Source: Arsukibacterium sp. UBA3155
GTDB taxonomy: Bacteria; Pseudomonadota; Gammaproteobacteria; Enterobacterales; Alteromonadaceae
Assembly (NCBI GenBank): GCA_002364615.1
Contig: DEYP01000029.1
Coordinates: forward strand, 51,820 to 115,819
DNA: 64,000 nucleotides
Direction: 5' to 3'
Part shown: positions 50,052 to 59,268 of the stretch, piece after piece
How positions within the stretch are numbered: position 1 is the first letter of the stretch
Layout: every line of letters begins with the position of its first letter
Notes under the pieces: model-generated
Seen by the model: only the letters and a program-made list of their open reading frames with translations
What the model was told of the DNA's origin: nothing
Database searches by the model: none
Translations under genes and position numbers: made by a program

Positions 50052-50762
50052 CTAAAATTTTACTCTGACCTGATTAACAGCAACCACCTCGGTCTGGATC
50101 TTCCTGCCAGACTGCTGATTTTGTACTGCTATGGTATCACCCAGTGTACCATCCTGCTCGGCGATACCACTTGCGGAGACACTAAGACCGCTGTTGTCAA
50201 TCAGTATTGTAACAACATCTCCACGACAGACAAGGCAAAGATCCTGCATTGTAATCAGTTGTCCGTTATTAAGCGCTCGCTTACTGCGCGCGCCAATTAT
50301 CTGACGCGGATCGGTAACCAGATTGCCTCTGACGAAACGTCTTTCTTTATCTTCGACCTGTAGCATATCGGCAGTGATGACGGTTCCTGTAGCGATATTT
50401 TGGCGCACCGTAACCGCCTCGACGATTTCAATGATTTTTACTGGCACATACAGTTGCCAGGGGCCGGGCTGAGTACAACTGATATTAACGGTAATTTGCC
50501 TGGAAGAATGGTGTTGTGGGCGACTGAACTGTGGCGTTTCTGCGCAAACTTTATCACCAATGCGATTATCCAGTGGTACCACAGTCAGTTCGACCCCACT
50601 GTCAGGCGCAAGGTTAAGTTCTTGCGAAAGCCATTTTCCGGTCATTTCTGTTAATTGCTCTGGGCTGTATTGCAATAATTCTGGTTGCTTTGCAAAGCTC
50701 AGATTACTGATTAAAAATAATGAGATAAAGAATATCAGATAAAAATTTTCGTACTTGTTCAT
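50052..50762 (-). CDS. flgA: P-ring assembly chaperone FlgA
   Basis: The 236-residue exported protein has a signal peptide and a C-terminal SAF domain (ATGTVITADMLQVEDKE, ARSKRALNNGQLITMQDL). FlgA helps FlgI build the P ring in the periplasm. It lies upstream of flgM and divergent from cheV. Confidence 0.92.
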   Translation of the reverse strand: MNKYENFYLIFFISLFLISNLSFAKQPELLQYSPEQLTEMTGKWLSQELNLAPDSGVELTVVPLDNRIGDKVCAETPQFSRPQHHSSRQITVNISCTQPGPWQLYVPVKIIEIVEAVTVRQNIATGTVITADMLQVEDKERRFVRGNLVTDPRQIIGARSKRALNNGQLITMQDLCLVCRGDVVTILIDNSGLSVSASGIAEQDGTLGDTIAVQNQQSGRKIQTEVVAVNQVRVKF

Positions 50763-50949
50763 ATGGTTTCAGCTATGCTTTACAGGCTAACCGCTATACC
50801 ATTGCTGGTATAACAACGTTTAATTTCTGCCAGACACCGAATTAGTAACTGATTTAGTGTGATCGGCACTCTACTATGGCTGCTGCTTTGTTATTGCGAT
50901 AGAGGTTGCTGCAATAATAACGCCATAATGTAGAAGACAGGAGTGGTAC

Positions 50950-51882
50950 ATGGCCAGTATTTTAGATTCGGTGAACCAGCGAACGCAACTCGTCGGACAG
51001 AACCGGCTTGAGCTGTTGCTTTTTAAACTTGAGGGCCGGCAACGCTTTGGCATAAACGTGTTTAAAGTTCGTGAAGTGTTGCAGTGTCCGCCATTAACCG
51101 CTATTCCGAAGCGTAACAAGCTGGTTAGAGGCATAGCCCATGTAAGGGGCCAGACTATTTCAGTGATTGACCTTAGCCTGGCAACCGGGGGCAAGCCGGT
51201 TAGTAATCTAAGCACCGCTTTTATTATTATCGCCGAGTTTAATCGTTCCGTGCAGGGGTTTCTGGTCAGTTCGGTAGAGCGCATTATTAATATTAACTGG
51301 GATTCCATTATGCCGCCGCCAAAAGGCACCGGTGGCAAGCAAAGTTATCTGACTGCAATAACCGAAATTGATAAAGAATTGGTAGAAATTCTTGATGTAG
51401 AGAAAATTTTAGAGGAGATTTCGCCGTCACCAACATCCGTTAGTAGTTCGTCGGTAGACACCGCAACCATTAATAAGGATTTGGGAGACCGGTTAATTTT
51501 AATTGCAGATGATTCCACCGTAGCCCGCAACCAGGTGAAAAGGGCACTGGAAGGACTCGGCGTTAAGATGCACCTGGTACACAACGGTCGTGAAGCCTTA
51601 ACTTACTTGCAGCAGGTGGCAAAAGAGTGTGAGGTGTCAGTGACTGAAAAAGTAGGTTTACTGATTTCAGATATTGAAATGCCAGACATGGATGGTTACA
51701 CCCTGACAGCAGAGATAAGGCTTGATCCGAAACTGAAAAACCTGCATGTTATTTTGCATACGTCATTGAGTGGAGTTTTTAATCAGCAAATGGTTAAAAA
51801 AGTGGGCGCGAACGACTTTATTGCAAAATTTAATCCGGATGAGCTGGCAGAATCGGTGCAAAAATGGTTGCATGCAGAATAA
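50950..51882 (+). CDS. cheV: Chemotaxis coupling protein CheV
   Basis: The 310-residue protein joins an N-terminal CheW-like domain (about 15-160, FKVREVLQCP, IAHVRGQTISVIDL) and a C-terminal receiver domain with ISDIEMPDMDGYT (phospho-acceptor Asp in LLISDIE). It couples receptors to CheA and can be phosphorylated for adaptation. The ATG follows AGGAG. Confidence 0.95.
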   Translation: MASILDSVNQRTQLVGQNRLELLLFKLEGRQRFGINVFKVREVLQCPPLTAIPKRNKLVRGIAHVRGQTISVIDLSLATGGKPVSNLSTAFIIIAEFNRSVQGFLVSSVERIININWDSIMPPPKGTGGKQSYLTAITEIDKELVEILDVEKILEEISPSPTSVSSSSVDTATINKDLGDRLILIADDSTVARNQVKRALEGLGVKMHLVHNGREALTYLQQVAKECEVSVTEKVGLLISDIEMPDMDGYTLTAEIRLDPKLKNLHVILHTSLSGVFNQQMVKKVGANDFIAKFNPDELAESVQKWLHAE

Positions 51883-51898
51883 GCATTAAGGGCAAGTA

Positions 51899-52732
51899 GT
51901 GACCAACAAAGAGCTACAGGAAGGCGAATACAAGCTGTTCAGGGATTTTCTCGAACAGCAGTGTGGCATTGTGTTGGGCGACAACAAACAATACCTGGTA
52001 AAAAGCCGGCTTGGCCCCCTGATGCAACGGTTTAACATCGCTACGTTATCGGAGTTAGTTGCCAAAACGTTGAGTCCTTTTGAGCGTCAGCTGCGCTCTG
52101 CCGTTATAGATGCTATGACCACTAACGAAACATTGTGGTTTCGTGATAGTTATCCTTATGAGTTATTAAAGAAACAAATTTTGCCGGAACTGGAAAAAAG
52201 CTGCCGCACCCTGAAGATTTGGTCTGCCGCCAGCTCTTCCGGACAGGAGCCTTATTCCATTGCCATGACGGGGCTGGAATATCAGCAAAGCCGGCCTGGA
52301 TCATTTAGCCTGGGTTTAAATATTCTGGGTACTGACATTTCCAATACCATGCTCGAGCATTGTCAGCGGGCAGAATATGATGGTTTAGCGCTATCCCGTG
52401 GCTTGTCGCCAGAGCGACGCAGCCGTTTTTTCGAAGACAGTGGCAACGGTATGATGCGGGTTAAGGATTTCGCCCGCAAGAATGTCAGTTTTCGCCATTT
52501 AAACTTACTTGATAGCTATAGCTTATTAGGTAAGTTTGATATTATTTTTTGTCGCAATGTGCTTATTTATTTCTCTCCTGATTTAAAAGCTAAAATTATC
52601 AAACAGTTCGCCCAGTCACTGAATTCAAGAGGCTATTTGTTTCTTGGCGCGTCTGAATCTATCTCCAGCGTTAATAATGATTTTGAAATGATACGCTGCA
52701 ACCCCGGAATTATTTACCGCAAAAAAGTTTAG
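51899..52732 (+). CDS. cheR: Chemotaxis methyltransferase CheR
   Basis: The 277-residue SAM-dependent methyltransferase methylates chemoreceptor glutamates. It has the N-terminal CheR helix domain, TTNETLWFRDSYP, KIWSAASSSGQEPYSIAM (motif I region) and FDIIFCRNVLIYF. It starts with GTG at 51899 after AAGGGC, shortly downstream of cheV. This cheV-cheR-flgB order is common in polar-flagellate gammaproteobacteria. Confidence 0.95.
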   Translation: MTNKELQEGEYKLFRDFLEQQCGIVLGDNKQYLVKSRLGPLMQRFNIATLSELVAKTLSPFERQLRSAVIDAMTTNETLWFRDSYPYELLKKQILPELEKSCRTLKIWSAASSSGQEPYSIAMTGLEYQQSRPGSFSLGLNILGTDISNTMLEHCQRAEYDGLALSRGLSPERRSRFFEDSGNGMMRVKDFARKNVSFRHLNLLDSYSLLGKFDIIFCRNVLIYFSPDLKAKIIKQFAQSLNSRGYLFLGASESISSVNNDFEMIRCNPGIIYRKKV

Positions 52733-52749
52733 TTACAACTGCTGAAAAA

Positions 52750-52766
52750 CTGGCCTGTGTTTTGCA
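52750..52766 (+). promoter_or_regulatory. Sigma-54 promoter motif of the flgB operon
   Basis: CTGGCCTGTGTTTTGCA has exact GG-N10-GC spacing and lies about 38 bp before flgB. Confidence 0.75.
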
Positions 52767-52803
52767 TTTGATTTGCCATAGTTCGACAGAAGGTGGCAAA
52801 AAA

Positions 52804-53205
52804 ATGGCAATCAGTTTTGAAAAAGCATTTGGAATGCATCCTCATGCCTTAATGATCCGCGAAAAACGCTCTGAAGTGCTGGCTGAAAACATTGCTAATG
52901 CCGACACGCCAGGTTACAAAGCGAAAGATGTCGATTTTCAGCAGGCACTGCAACTCGCCCAGTCCCGCCGCGGACAAAGCGCCAGCCGCACTCACGAACA
53001 GCATTTTCATATTGCCTCTACTATGGCAAAGGATACGTTATTCCGCCAGCCAGACCAAGCCGATACCGGTGATGGTAATAGCGTTGACATTCATCGCGAG
53101 CGTAACGCCGTTATGCAAAATAACCTGGAATATCAAACCAGTTTAACCTTCCTTAATAGCCGCATTTCAGGATTGAAAAAGGCGCTAACCGGTTCGGGAC
53201 AATAA
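52804..53205 (+). CDS. flgB: Flagellar basal-body rod protein FlgB
   Basis: The 133-residue protein (MAISFEKAFGMHPHALMIREKRSEVLAENIANADTPGYKAKD, given here only for its rod motif NIANADTPGYKA) is the proximal rod subunit. The ATG at 52804 follows GGTGG; an upstream in-frame ATG at 52762 overlaps the promoter and is rejected. It starts the flgBCDE unit. Confidence 0.95.
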   Translation: MAISFEKAFGMHPHALMIREKRSEVLAENIANADTPGYKAKDVDFQQALQLAQSRRGQSASRTHEQHFHIASTMAKDTLFRQPDQADTGDGNSVDIHRERNAVMQNNLEYQTSLTFLNSRISGLKKALTGSGQ

Positions 53206-53207
53206 TT

Positions 53208-53627
53208 ATGAGTCTTTCAAAAGTATTTGATATCGCTGGCAGTGGCATGACCGCGCAGTCAGTAAGAATGAATACCACCGCCAGTAATATTGCTAATGCC
53301 AATAGCGTTAGCAGCAGTGCTGGCGAAACGTACCGCGGTAGGCACCCGGTATTCCAGACCCAGTTGACGGAAGCCAGACGACAGCAGGGCGATAGCGCCG
53401 GCGTTAAGGTGATGGGCATTGTCGAGTCTGATGCGCCGCTAAATGTAGAGTATGCGCCTAATCATCCGCTGGCCGATGAAAACGGTTACATCTATAAACC
53501 TAACGTCAATATTATGGAAGAGATGGCGAATATGATTTCAGCTTCTCGCTCTTACGAAACTAACGTGCAAACAGCAGATGCGGCAAAGCAAATGATTATG
53601 CGCACGTTGCGAATGGGTCAGAGTTAA
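53208..53627 (+). CDS. flgC: Flagellar basal-body rod protein FlgC
   Basis: The 139-residue rod protein has the ASNIANANSV motif at the N-terminus and MISASRSYETNVQTADAAK at the C-terminus, both typical of FlgC. It begins 2 nt after flgB. Confidence 0.95.
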   Translation: MSLSKVFDIAGSGMTAQSVRMNTTASNIANANSVSSSAGETYRGRHPVFQTQLTEARRQQGDSAGVKVMGIVESDAPLNVEYAPNHPLADENGYIYKPNVNIMEEMANMISASRSYETNVQTADAAKQMIMRTLRMGQS

Positions 53628-53640
53628 TAAGGAATAGCAG

Positions 53641-54324
53641 ATGAGTACTATTAACAATAACCCGGCATTAGATGGCATGTACTGGGATGGCGGCAATAAA
53701 GTGCCGGAAAAAAACGACGGTGCTTTGACCCAGTCAGATTTTTTTGCTCTGTTGACCCAGCAACTGGCTTATCAGGATCCGACCAAGCCGGTAGAAAACG
53801 ATCAGATGATTGCGCAGATGACTAACTTTACCATGGCAGATGGTATTGGCTCGTTGAATGAGAGCTTTAAGGGTTTTGCCGAAAGCATGACTTCAAATCA
53901 GGCACTGCAGGCATCTTCGTTGGTTGGGCGCAGCGTGCTAACTCAGTCTGACGAAATAGTCTTCACCGGCGAAACGCTGTCCCGTGGCCATATTAACCTC
54001 GATAAGCCGGCAGATAATATGCGGGTGCGGATAGAGAAAGCGAATGGTGAGCTGGTTACTAATTTTGACGTCAGTAATCCGGCAGTAGGTAAAAACGAAT
54101 TTGTCTGGGACGGCACTGACGCCAACGGAGAGCCGATGCCTCCTGGTGTTTATAAAATTAAAGTAGAAGCCAGTTTTTCCGGTGAAAACCAATCAATACC
54201 GGTCAATGTGTTTACGCCGGTATCCAGCGTGAGCCTGGCAGGCAATGGCAAAGGAATTACTCTTAACCTGGTTGGGTTAGGGGCAGTAAAATTAACTGAT
54301 GTTCTTGAAGTTTCTTACGGTTAA
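53641..54324 (+). CDS. flgD: Hook cap protein FlgD
   Basis: The 227-residue protein has LTQSDFFALLTQQLAYQDPTKP near the start (FlgD N-terminal domain) and a C-terminal FLGD Ig-like/tudor part with FVWDGTDANGEPMPPGVYKI. It caps the growing hook. Confidence 0.95.
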   Translation: MSTINNNPALDGMYWDGGNKVPEKNDGALTQSDFFALLTQQLAYQDPTKPVENDQMIAQMTNFTMADGIGSLNESFKGFAESMTSNQALQASSLVGRSVLTQSDEIVFTGETLSRGHINLDKPADNMRVRIEKANGELVTNFDVSNPAVGKNEFVWDGTDANGEPMPPGVYKIKVEASFSGENQSIPVNVFTPVSSVSLAGNGKGITLNLVGLGAVKLTDVLEVSYG

Positions 54325-54349
54325 GCAACCGTTTAAGGTGAGGTGATTT

Positions 54350-55657
54350 ATGAGTTTTCAAATAGCATTAAGCGGCCTGGCTGCAGCCCAGAAAGATCTG
54401 GATACCACGGCAAACAATATCGCGAACGTTAACACGACGGGCTTTAAAGAGTCACGGGCCGAGTTTGCCGATGTGTATGCTACGTCTATTTTTTCATCCG
54501 GGCGCACTAAAGTCGGTGACGGTGTGTCTACCTCCACGGTTGCCCAGCAGTTTAATCAGGGATCATTACAATTTACCAATAACTCGCTGGATTTAGCGAT
54601 TACCGGTGAAGGTTTTTTTGCCACCACGCCTGATTTACAGTCACAGGACCTGACCTACACCCGGGCCGGCGCCTTTAAGCTGAATAAGGATAACTTTATT
54701 GTCGATAACCGCGGCAACTTTCTGCAGGGCTTTAACGTTGATCCGGTAACCGGTGAAAACAGCTCAGTCAGTTTAAGTACCTCTTCACCTATCGCCATAC
54801 CGACTTCAGCGGGGGCGCCACGTGAAACCAACAATGTGTTTCTGAGCATGAACGTGGATTCCCGGGCTTTGCCAACAGCGGCAGTGCCGTTTAGTCCAAC
54901 AGACCGGGCAACATACAATCATTCCACCTCGGTAACGGTTTATGACAGTCTGGGCGAGTCGCATATTCTAACCACGTATTTCAGAAAAACCGATACGACA
55001 GCACCGGCACCATCAGAATGGGAAACCTTTGCAGTTTGGGATGACCAAACCGCTCCGGGCGAGCCAATTCAGGGTAATAATATTCGCTTTGATTCCAGCG
55101 GTAATTTCATCACTCCACCAATCCCGGAAATAAGGCTACCTGCTGCGGTGTTAAACGATCCGCTAAATGGCTATTTAGATAACGGTGCGCAGTATGTTAA
55201 TGATGTGGTGGTTAACTTTCGCGATGCTTCTGGCACCCGCACGCCCACACAATATGCATCTGGCTTTGATGTCAATAATTTAAGCCAGGATGGCACCACG
55301 GTTGGCAGCCTGACCGGGGTTGATATTGACTCTTTTGGCCGGGTGCTGGCAACTTACAGTAACGGCGACTCATCTTACCTGGCTCAGGTTACGCTGGTTC
55401 GTTTTGCCAATGTGCAAGGCTTAAAGCAGGTAGGCAATACGTCCTGGAAACAAAGCTTAACCTCGGGCGAGCCTATAGGTGGCCAGGGTAATACCGGTAC
55501 CTTTGGCTCAGTAAACGCCTCGGCGCTGGAGCAGTCCAACGTTAACCTGACGACCGAATTGGTGGATTTGATCAGCGCCCAGCGAAATTTCCAGGCCAAC
55601 TCACGCGCCCTGGAAGTGAACAGTACCTTACAACAGACCGTGCTGCAGATCCGTTAA
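54350..55657 (+). CDS. flgE: Flagellar hook protein FlgE
   Basis: The 435-residue protein starts MSFQIALSGLAAAQKDLDTT and has NNIANVNTTGFKESRAEF, FlgE core domains and a C-terminal ALEQSNVNLTTELVDLI motif. It forms the curved hook. A terminator at 55681-55708 follows, ending this transcript before flgF. Confidence 0.95.
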   Translation: MSFQIALSGLAAAQKDLDTTANNIANVNTTGFKESRAEFADVYATSIFSSGRTKVGDGVSTSTVAQQFNQGSLQFTNNSLDLAITGEGFFATTPDLQSQDLTYTRAGAFKLNKDNFIVDNRGNFLQGFNVDPVTGENSSVSLSTSSPIAIPTSAGAPRETNNVFLSMNVDSRALPTAAVPFSPTDRATYNHSTSVTVYDSLGESHILTTYFRKTDTTAPAPSEWETFAVWDDQTAPGEPIQGNNIRFDSSGNFITPPIPEIRLPAAVLNDPLNGYLDNGAQYVNDVVVNFRDASGTRTPTQYASGFDVNNLSQDGTTVGSLTGVDIDSFGRVLATYSNGDSSYLAQVTLVRFANVQGLKQVGNTSWKQSLTSGEPIGGQGNTGTFGSVNASALEQSNVNLTTELVDLISAQRNFQANSRALEVNSTLQQTVLQIR

Positions 55658-55680
55658 TATCTAGCTGCTTAATTGAGCTG

Positions 55681-55708
55681 AAACACCACCTCCGGGTGGT
55701 GTTTTTTT
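55681..55708 (+). terminator. Terminator after flgE
   Basis: AAACACCACC-TCCG-GGTGGTGTTT is a 10-bp stem followed by a T-run. Confidence 0.9.
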
Positions 55709-55734
55709 ATCCGCTGTTTGCTATCAGGCCTAAC

Positions 55735-55751
55735 TGGCATCAAAGTTGCTT
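55735..55751 (+). promoter_or_regulatory. Sigma-54 promoter motif of flgF
   Basis: TGGCATCAAAGTTGCTT shows GG-N10-GC, about 33 bp before flgF and after the flgE terminator, so flgFGHIJ(KL) is a separate unit. Confidence 0.75.
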
Positions 55752-55783
55752 TAAAGATATAGAGATGACTATCGGAGCGCATT

Positions 55784-56530
55784 ATGGACCATTTGCTATA
55801 TATCGCCATGAGTGGTGCCAAAGAAAACATGCACGGCATCAGCGTTCGGGCTAATAACCTGGCAAACAGCAATACCGTTGGTTTTAAAACAGATTTTGAA
55901 CAGGCCAGAGCCATGCAGGCATACGGGGCTGGCTTGCCCAGCAGAGTATTCGCCATGACCGAGCAGCCAGGTCAAAACTTTGACGCCGGACCCATGATTA
56001 TATCGGAACGCGAGCTGGATATTGCCATACAAGGCGATGGCTGGTTTGCGGTGCAGGATGCGGATGGCAATGAAGCCTACACCCGTGCCGGAAATTTGCA
56101 GTTAAGCCCCACCGGCATGCTGGAAACCGCTAACGGCCGGGCGGTAATAGGGGATGGCGGGCCAATACAACTGCCGGTACCGCTGGCCAAGTTAGAAATA
56201 GGGCAGGACGGTACTATTAGTGCGCTGCCACAGGGCGCGCCGGCCAATGCGCTGGAAGAAGTCGGCAGAATTAAGCTGGTTAACCCGATACACGCTGACC
56301 TTACTAAGGGCACTGACGGTTTGTTCCGGCGCAAAGATGGCCAGCTTGCCGCCGCCGATATTAATGTCAGCTTATTGCATGGTGCCTATGAGGGCAGCAA
56401 CGTCAATGCCGTGGGCGAAATGACCTATATGATAAGCCTGCAACGGCAATTTGAGCTACAGGTAAAAATGATGAAAAGTGCCGAAGAAATGGACCAACAG
56501 CAAAACGCCTTGCTGCGGATCATGGGCTAG
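55784..56530 (+). CDS. flgF: Flagellar basal-body rod protein FlgF
   Basis: The 248-residue proximal/distal rod protein has VRANNLANSNTVGFKTDFEQ and the C-terminal YEGSNVNAVGEMTYMISLQR. It begins the second rod/ring unit. Confidence 0.95.
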   Translation: MDHLLYIAMSGAKENMHGISVRANNLANSNTVGFKTDFEQARAMQAYGAGLPSRVFAMTEQPGQNFDAGPMIISERELDIAIQGDGWFAVQDADGNEAYTRAGNLQLSPTGMLETANGRAVIGDGGPIQLPVPLAKLEIGQDGTISALPQGAPANALEEVGRIKLVNPIHADLTKGTDGLFRRKDGQLAAADINVSLLHGAYEGSNVNAVGEMTYMISLQRQFELQVKMMKSAEEMDQQQNALLRIMG

Positions 56531-56567
56531 TTAACTGATTAATGGGCTTAGGCCCGGGAGGTAACAG

Positions 56568-57356
56568 ATGCATCCAGCTCTGTGGATAAGTAAAACCGGT
56601 TTAGACGCAAAACAGCGTGATATTTCGGTTATTTCGAATAACCTGGCTAACGCCAGCACAGTCGGCTTTAAAAAAAGCAGGGCGGTGTTTGAAGACTTAC
56701 TGTACCAGAATGTTAACCAACCCGGTGGACGTTCTTCTCAAAACTCTGAACTGCCAAATGGCTTGATGATTGGTGCAGGTACTAAGGTTGTTGCCACTCA
56801 GAAAAACTTTACTCAGGGCAATATGATAACCACTGAGAATAGTTTGGACATGATGATCCAGGGCCATGGTTTTTTTGAGGTATTAATGCCAGATGGCACC
56901 ACTTCTTATACCCGCAATGGTCAGTTCACTGTTGATGGCGACGGCAATCTTGTGACTTCCGGTGCTGGCTTTCAGGTGCAACCCAATATTGTTATCCCCC
57001 CTGATGCCACCAGTATTACGGTATCGCAGGATGGTGAAGTATCGGTTCGGTTAGCCGGTCAGGTAGATAATGCGGTGCTGGGTCAGCTCACTGTGACTAA
57101 CTTTATTAATCCGGCAGGTTTAGAGCCAACGGGACAAAACCTGTTTAAAGAAACGGCCGTTAGCGGCGATCCGGTGCAGGGTATTCCTGGTCTGGAAGGA
57201 CTGGGCATAATTGTGCAGGGCTCGCTGGAAACCTCTAACGTTAACGTGACTGAAGAGCTGGTTAGCCTGATTGAATCACAGCGGGTTTATGAAATGAATT
57301 CGAAAGTGATTTCTTCCGTTGATCAGATGCTGGGTTTTGCTATTCAGCAATTATAA
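56568..57356 (+). CDS. flgG: Distal rod protein FlgG
   Basis: The 262-residue protein has the NNLANASTVGFKKSRAVFED motif, DFG-type rod domain and LETSNVNVTEELVSLIESQR at the end. It forms the distal rod through the P and L rings. Confidence 0.96.
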   Translation: MHPALWISKTGLDAKQRDISVISNNLANASTVGFKKSRAVFEDLLYQNVNQPGGRSSQNSELPNGLMIGAGTKVVATQKNFTQGNMITTENSLDMMIQGHGFFEVLMPDGTTSYTRNGQFTVDGDGNLVTSGAGFQVQPNIVIPPDATSITVSQDGEVSVRLAGQVDNAVLGQLTVTNFINPAGLEPTGQNLFKETAVSGDPVQGIPGLEGLGIIVQGSLETSNVNVTEELVSLIESQRVYEMNSKVISSVDQMLGFAIQQL

Positions 57357-57367
57357 GTGGAGGCATT

Positions 57368-58054
57368 ATGCGTGCTTTTATGCTGGTATTGTCCGCGCTA
57401 TCTGCGGTCTTATTATTAACGGCTTGTGCCTCAACACAGCAGCCGTTCGCTGATGATCCGTATTACTCGCCGATACCGCCAGAACCAGCACCGCGTCAGG
57501 TTTTAAAAACCGGCTCGTTGTTTGCGCAGCATCAGTCTAATAGTCTGTATACCGACAATAAGGCCCGAAATGAGGGCGATATTATTACCGTGGTGCTGCG
57601 TGAGCGCACCCAGGCTTCCAAACAGGCGAAGCACGAAACGGGCAAAGACAGTAGCGTAACAGTCGACCCAATGGTGGGTCTTAGTGGTCGGGCGGTGTCT
57701 GTAGCAGGCAATGTATTACAGTTTGGCGCTAATTCTACTGCTGAATTTAAAGGTGATGCCAAAGCGGATCAGAGTAACAGCCTGGTGGGCGATATTTCAG
57801 TTAACGTGCTGCAGGTCATGGCCAATGGTAATTTGGTGATCCGGGGCGAGAAGTGGTTAACCTTAAATACCGGCAAAGAATATATTCGCTTAACCGGCAT
57901 TATCCGGCCGCAGGATGTGGATGTGAATAACACCGTGGAATCAAATAAAATTGCCAACGCCCGGATTGAATACAGCGGCACCGGCGCACACCATTATGGT
58001 CAGTCGCCGGGTTGGTTAAGCCGGTTTTTCAACGGACCCTTATGGCCTTTTTAA
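57368..58054 (+). CDS. flgH: L-ring lipoprotein FlgH
   Basis: The 228-residue lipoprotein has an LLLTAC lipobox (Cys about 20), RNEGDIITVVLRERTQASKQ and the C-terminal GTGAHHYGQSPGWLSRFFNG. It builds the outer-membrane L ring. Its 3' end is part of a short tandem duplication. Confidence 0.95.
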   Translation: MRAFMLVLSALSAVLLLTACASTQQPFADDPYYSPIPPEPAPRQVLKTGSLFAQHQSNSLYTDNKARNEGDIITVVLRERTQASKQAKHETGKDSSVTVDPMVGLSGRAVSVAGNVLQFGANSTAEFKGDAKADQSNSLVGDISVNVLQVMANGNLVIRGEKWLTLNTGKEYIRLTGIIRPQDVDVNNTVESNKIANARIEYSGTGAHHYGQSPGWLSRFFNGPLWPF

Positions 58055-58094
58055 TAACGTGGCCTTTTTAAGAATGTGGCCTTTTTAAAAATGG
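58043..58094 (+). repeat. Triplicated flgH 3' end (TGGCCTTTTTAA)
   Basis: TGGCCTTTTTAA occurs three times with short spacers; the first copy encodes the last residues WPF and stop of FlgH. The later copies are untranslated duplicates, followed by an ATGGCCAT inverted end. Confidence 0.7.
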
Positions 58095-58160
58095 CCATGT
58101 TTTGCGTCACAGTATGAGTATTTTAAAATGAACACTGCAGGCTACTTAGGAGTAAAAACC

Positions 58161-59267
58161 ATGTTCCGGAATAAACTGGCTGGGTATCTGGTATTGCTGC
58201 TGACTCTGTCGCTGACAACTGGACCGGCAGATGCGGCGCGGATTAAAGATGTGGCCGATATCGAAGGCGTACGGTCAAACCAGTTGGTGGGCTATGGTCT
58301 GGTGGTTGGTTTACCTGGCACTGGCGAGCAAAGCCCGTTTACCGAACAAAGCTTTCGCACCATGCTGGCCAATTTTGGTATTAATTTACCGGCAGGTCAG
58401 CGCAGCCAGATTAAAAACGTGGCTGCGGTAGCGGTGCATGCGGAACTGCCTGCCTTTGCCAAGCCTGGCCAGACTATCGACATCACGGTATCGTCGGTAG
58501 GCAGCGCCAAAAGCTTACGCGGTGGTACCTTATTGCAAACGTTTTTAACCGGTTTAGATGGCAATGTGTATGCCATTGCCCAGGGCAGTTTAATTGTCAG
58601 CGGTTTAGGTGCAGAAGGTCTGGATGGTTCACGGATCCTGGTTAACACGCCAACCGTCGGCAGCATTCCAAATGGGGCCATGGTAGAGCGCGAAGTTATC
58701 TCGCCCTTTGGCAACGGTGATTTTATTACGTTTAACTTAAAAGAAGCGGATTTTACCACGTCAAAAAGGTTAACCGATGTCATTAATCAGTTTATCGGGC
58801 CTGACACCGCTTATGCAAAGGATGCCAGCTCGGTTCAGGTCAGGGCGCCGCGCGATTTATCCCAACGGGTGTCGTATCTGTCAACATTAGAGAATTTAGA
58901 GTTTGCCCCGGCTGATCATTCAGCCAAGATTATTATTAACTCCCGTACCGGCACTATTGTCATTGGCAAAGACGTCAGGTTATTTCCGGCGGCAGTCACG
59001 CACGGTGGTTTAACGGTTACCATTGCTGAAAACCCAGAAGTGGTGCAGCCTAATGCATTTGCCGAAGGGGTTACCGCCATTGAAGAAAATTCCATTATTG
59101 ATGTTAACCGGGAAAACTCGCGCATGTTTAAATTTGATCCGGGCGTAACGCTGGACGATTTAGTGCGCACCGTTAACGCGGTTGGCGCGGCACCCGGAGA
59201 TTTAATGGCCATTTTAGAAGCATTAAAAGAAGCTGGCGCCATTCATGGCGAGCTGGTGGTGATTTAA
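58161..59267 (+). CDS. flgI: P-ring protein FlgI
   Basis: The 368-residue exported protein has a signal peptide ([16 protein letters not shown]), then [20 protein letters not shown], and a C-terminal [19 protein letters not shown]. It forms the periplasmic P ring. The ATG at 58161 follows GGAGT and gives a better signal peptide than the ATG at 58128. Confidence 0.95.
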   Translation: MFRNKLAGYLVLLLTLSLTTGPADAARIKDVADIEGVRSNQLVGYGLVVGLPGTGEQSPFTEQSFRTMLANFGINLPAGQRSQIKNVAAVAVHAELPAFAKPGQTIDITVSSVGSAKSLRGGTLLQTFLTGLDGNVYAIAQGSLIVSGLGAEGLDGSRILVNTPTVGSIPNGAMVEREVISPFGNGDFITFNLKEADFTTSKRLTDVINQFIGPDTAYAKDASSVQVRAPRDLSQRVSYLSTLENLEFAPADHSAKIIINSRTGTIVIGKDVRLFPAAVTHGGLTVTIAENPEVVQPNAFAEGVTAIEENSIIDVNRENSRMFKFDPGVTLDDLVRTVNAVGAAPGDLMAILEALKEAGAIHGELVVI

Positions 59268-59268
59268 G

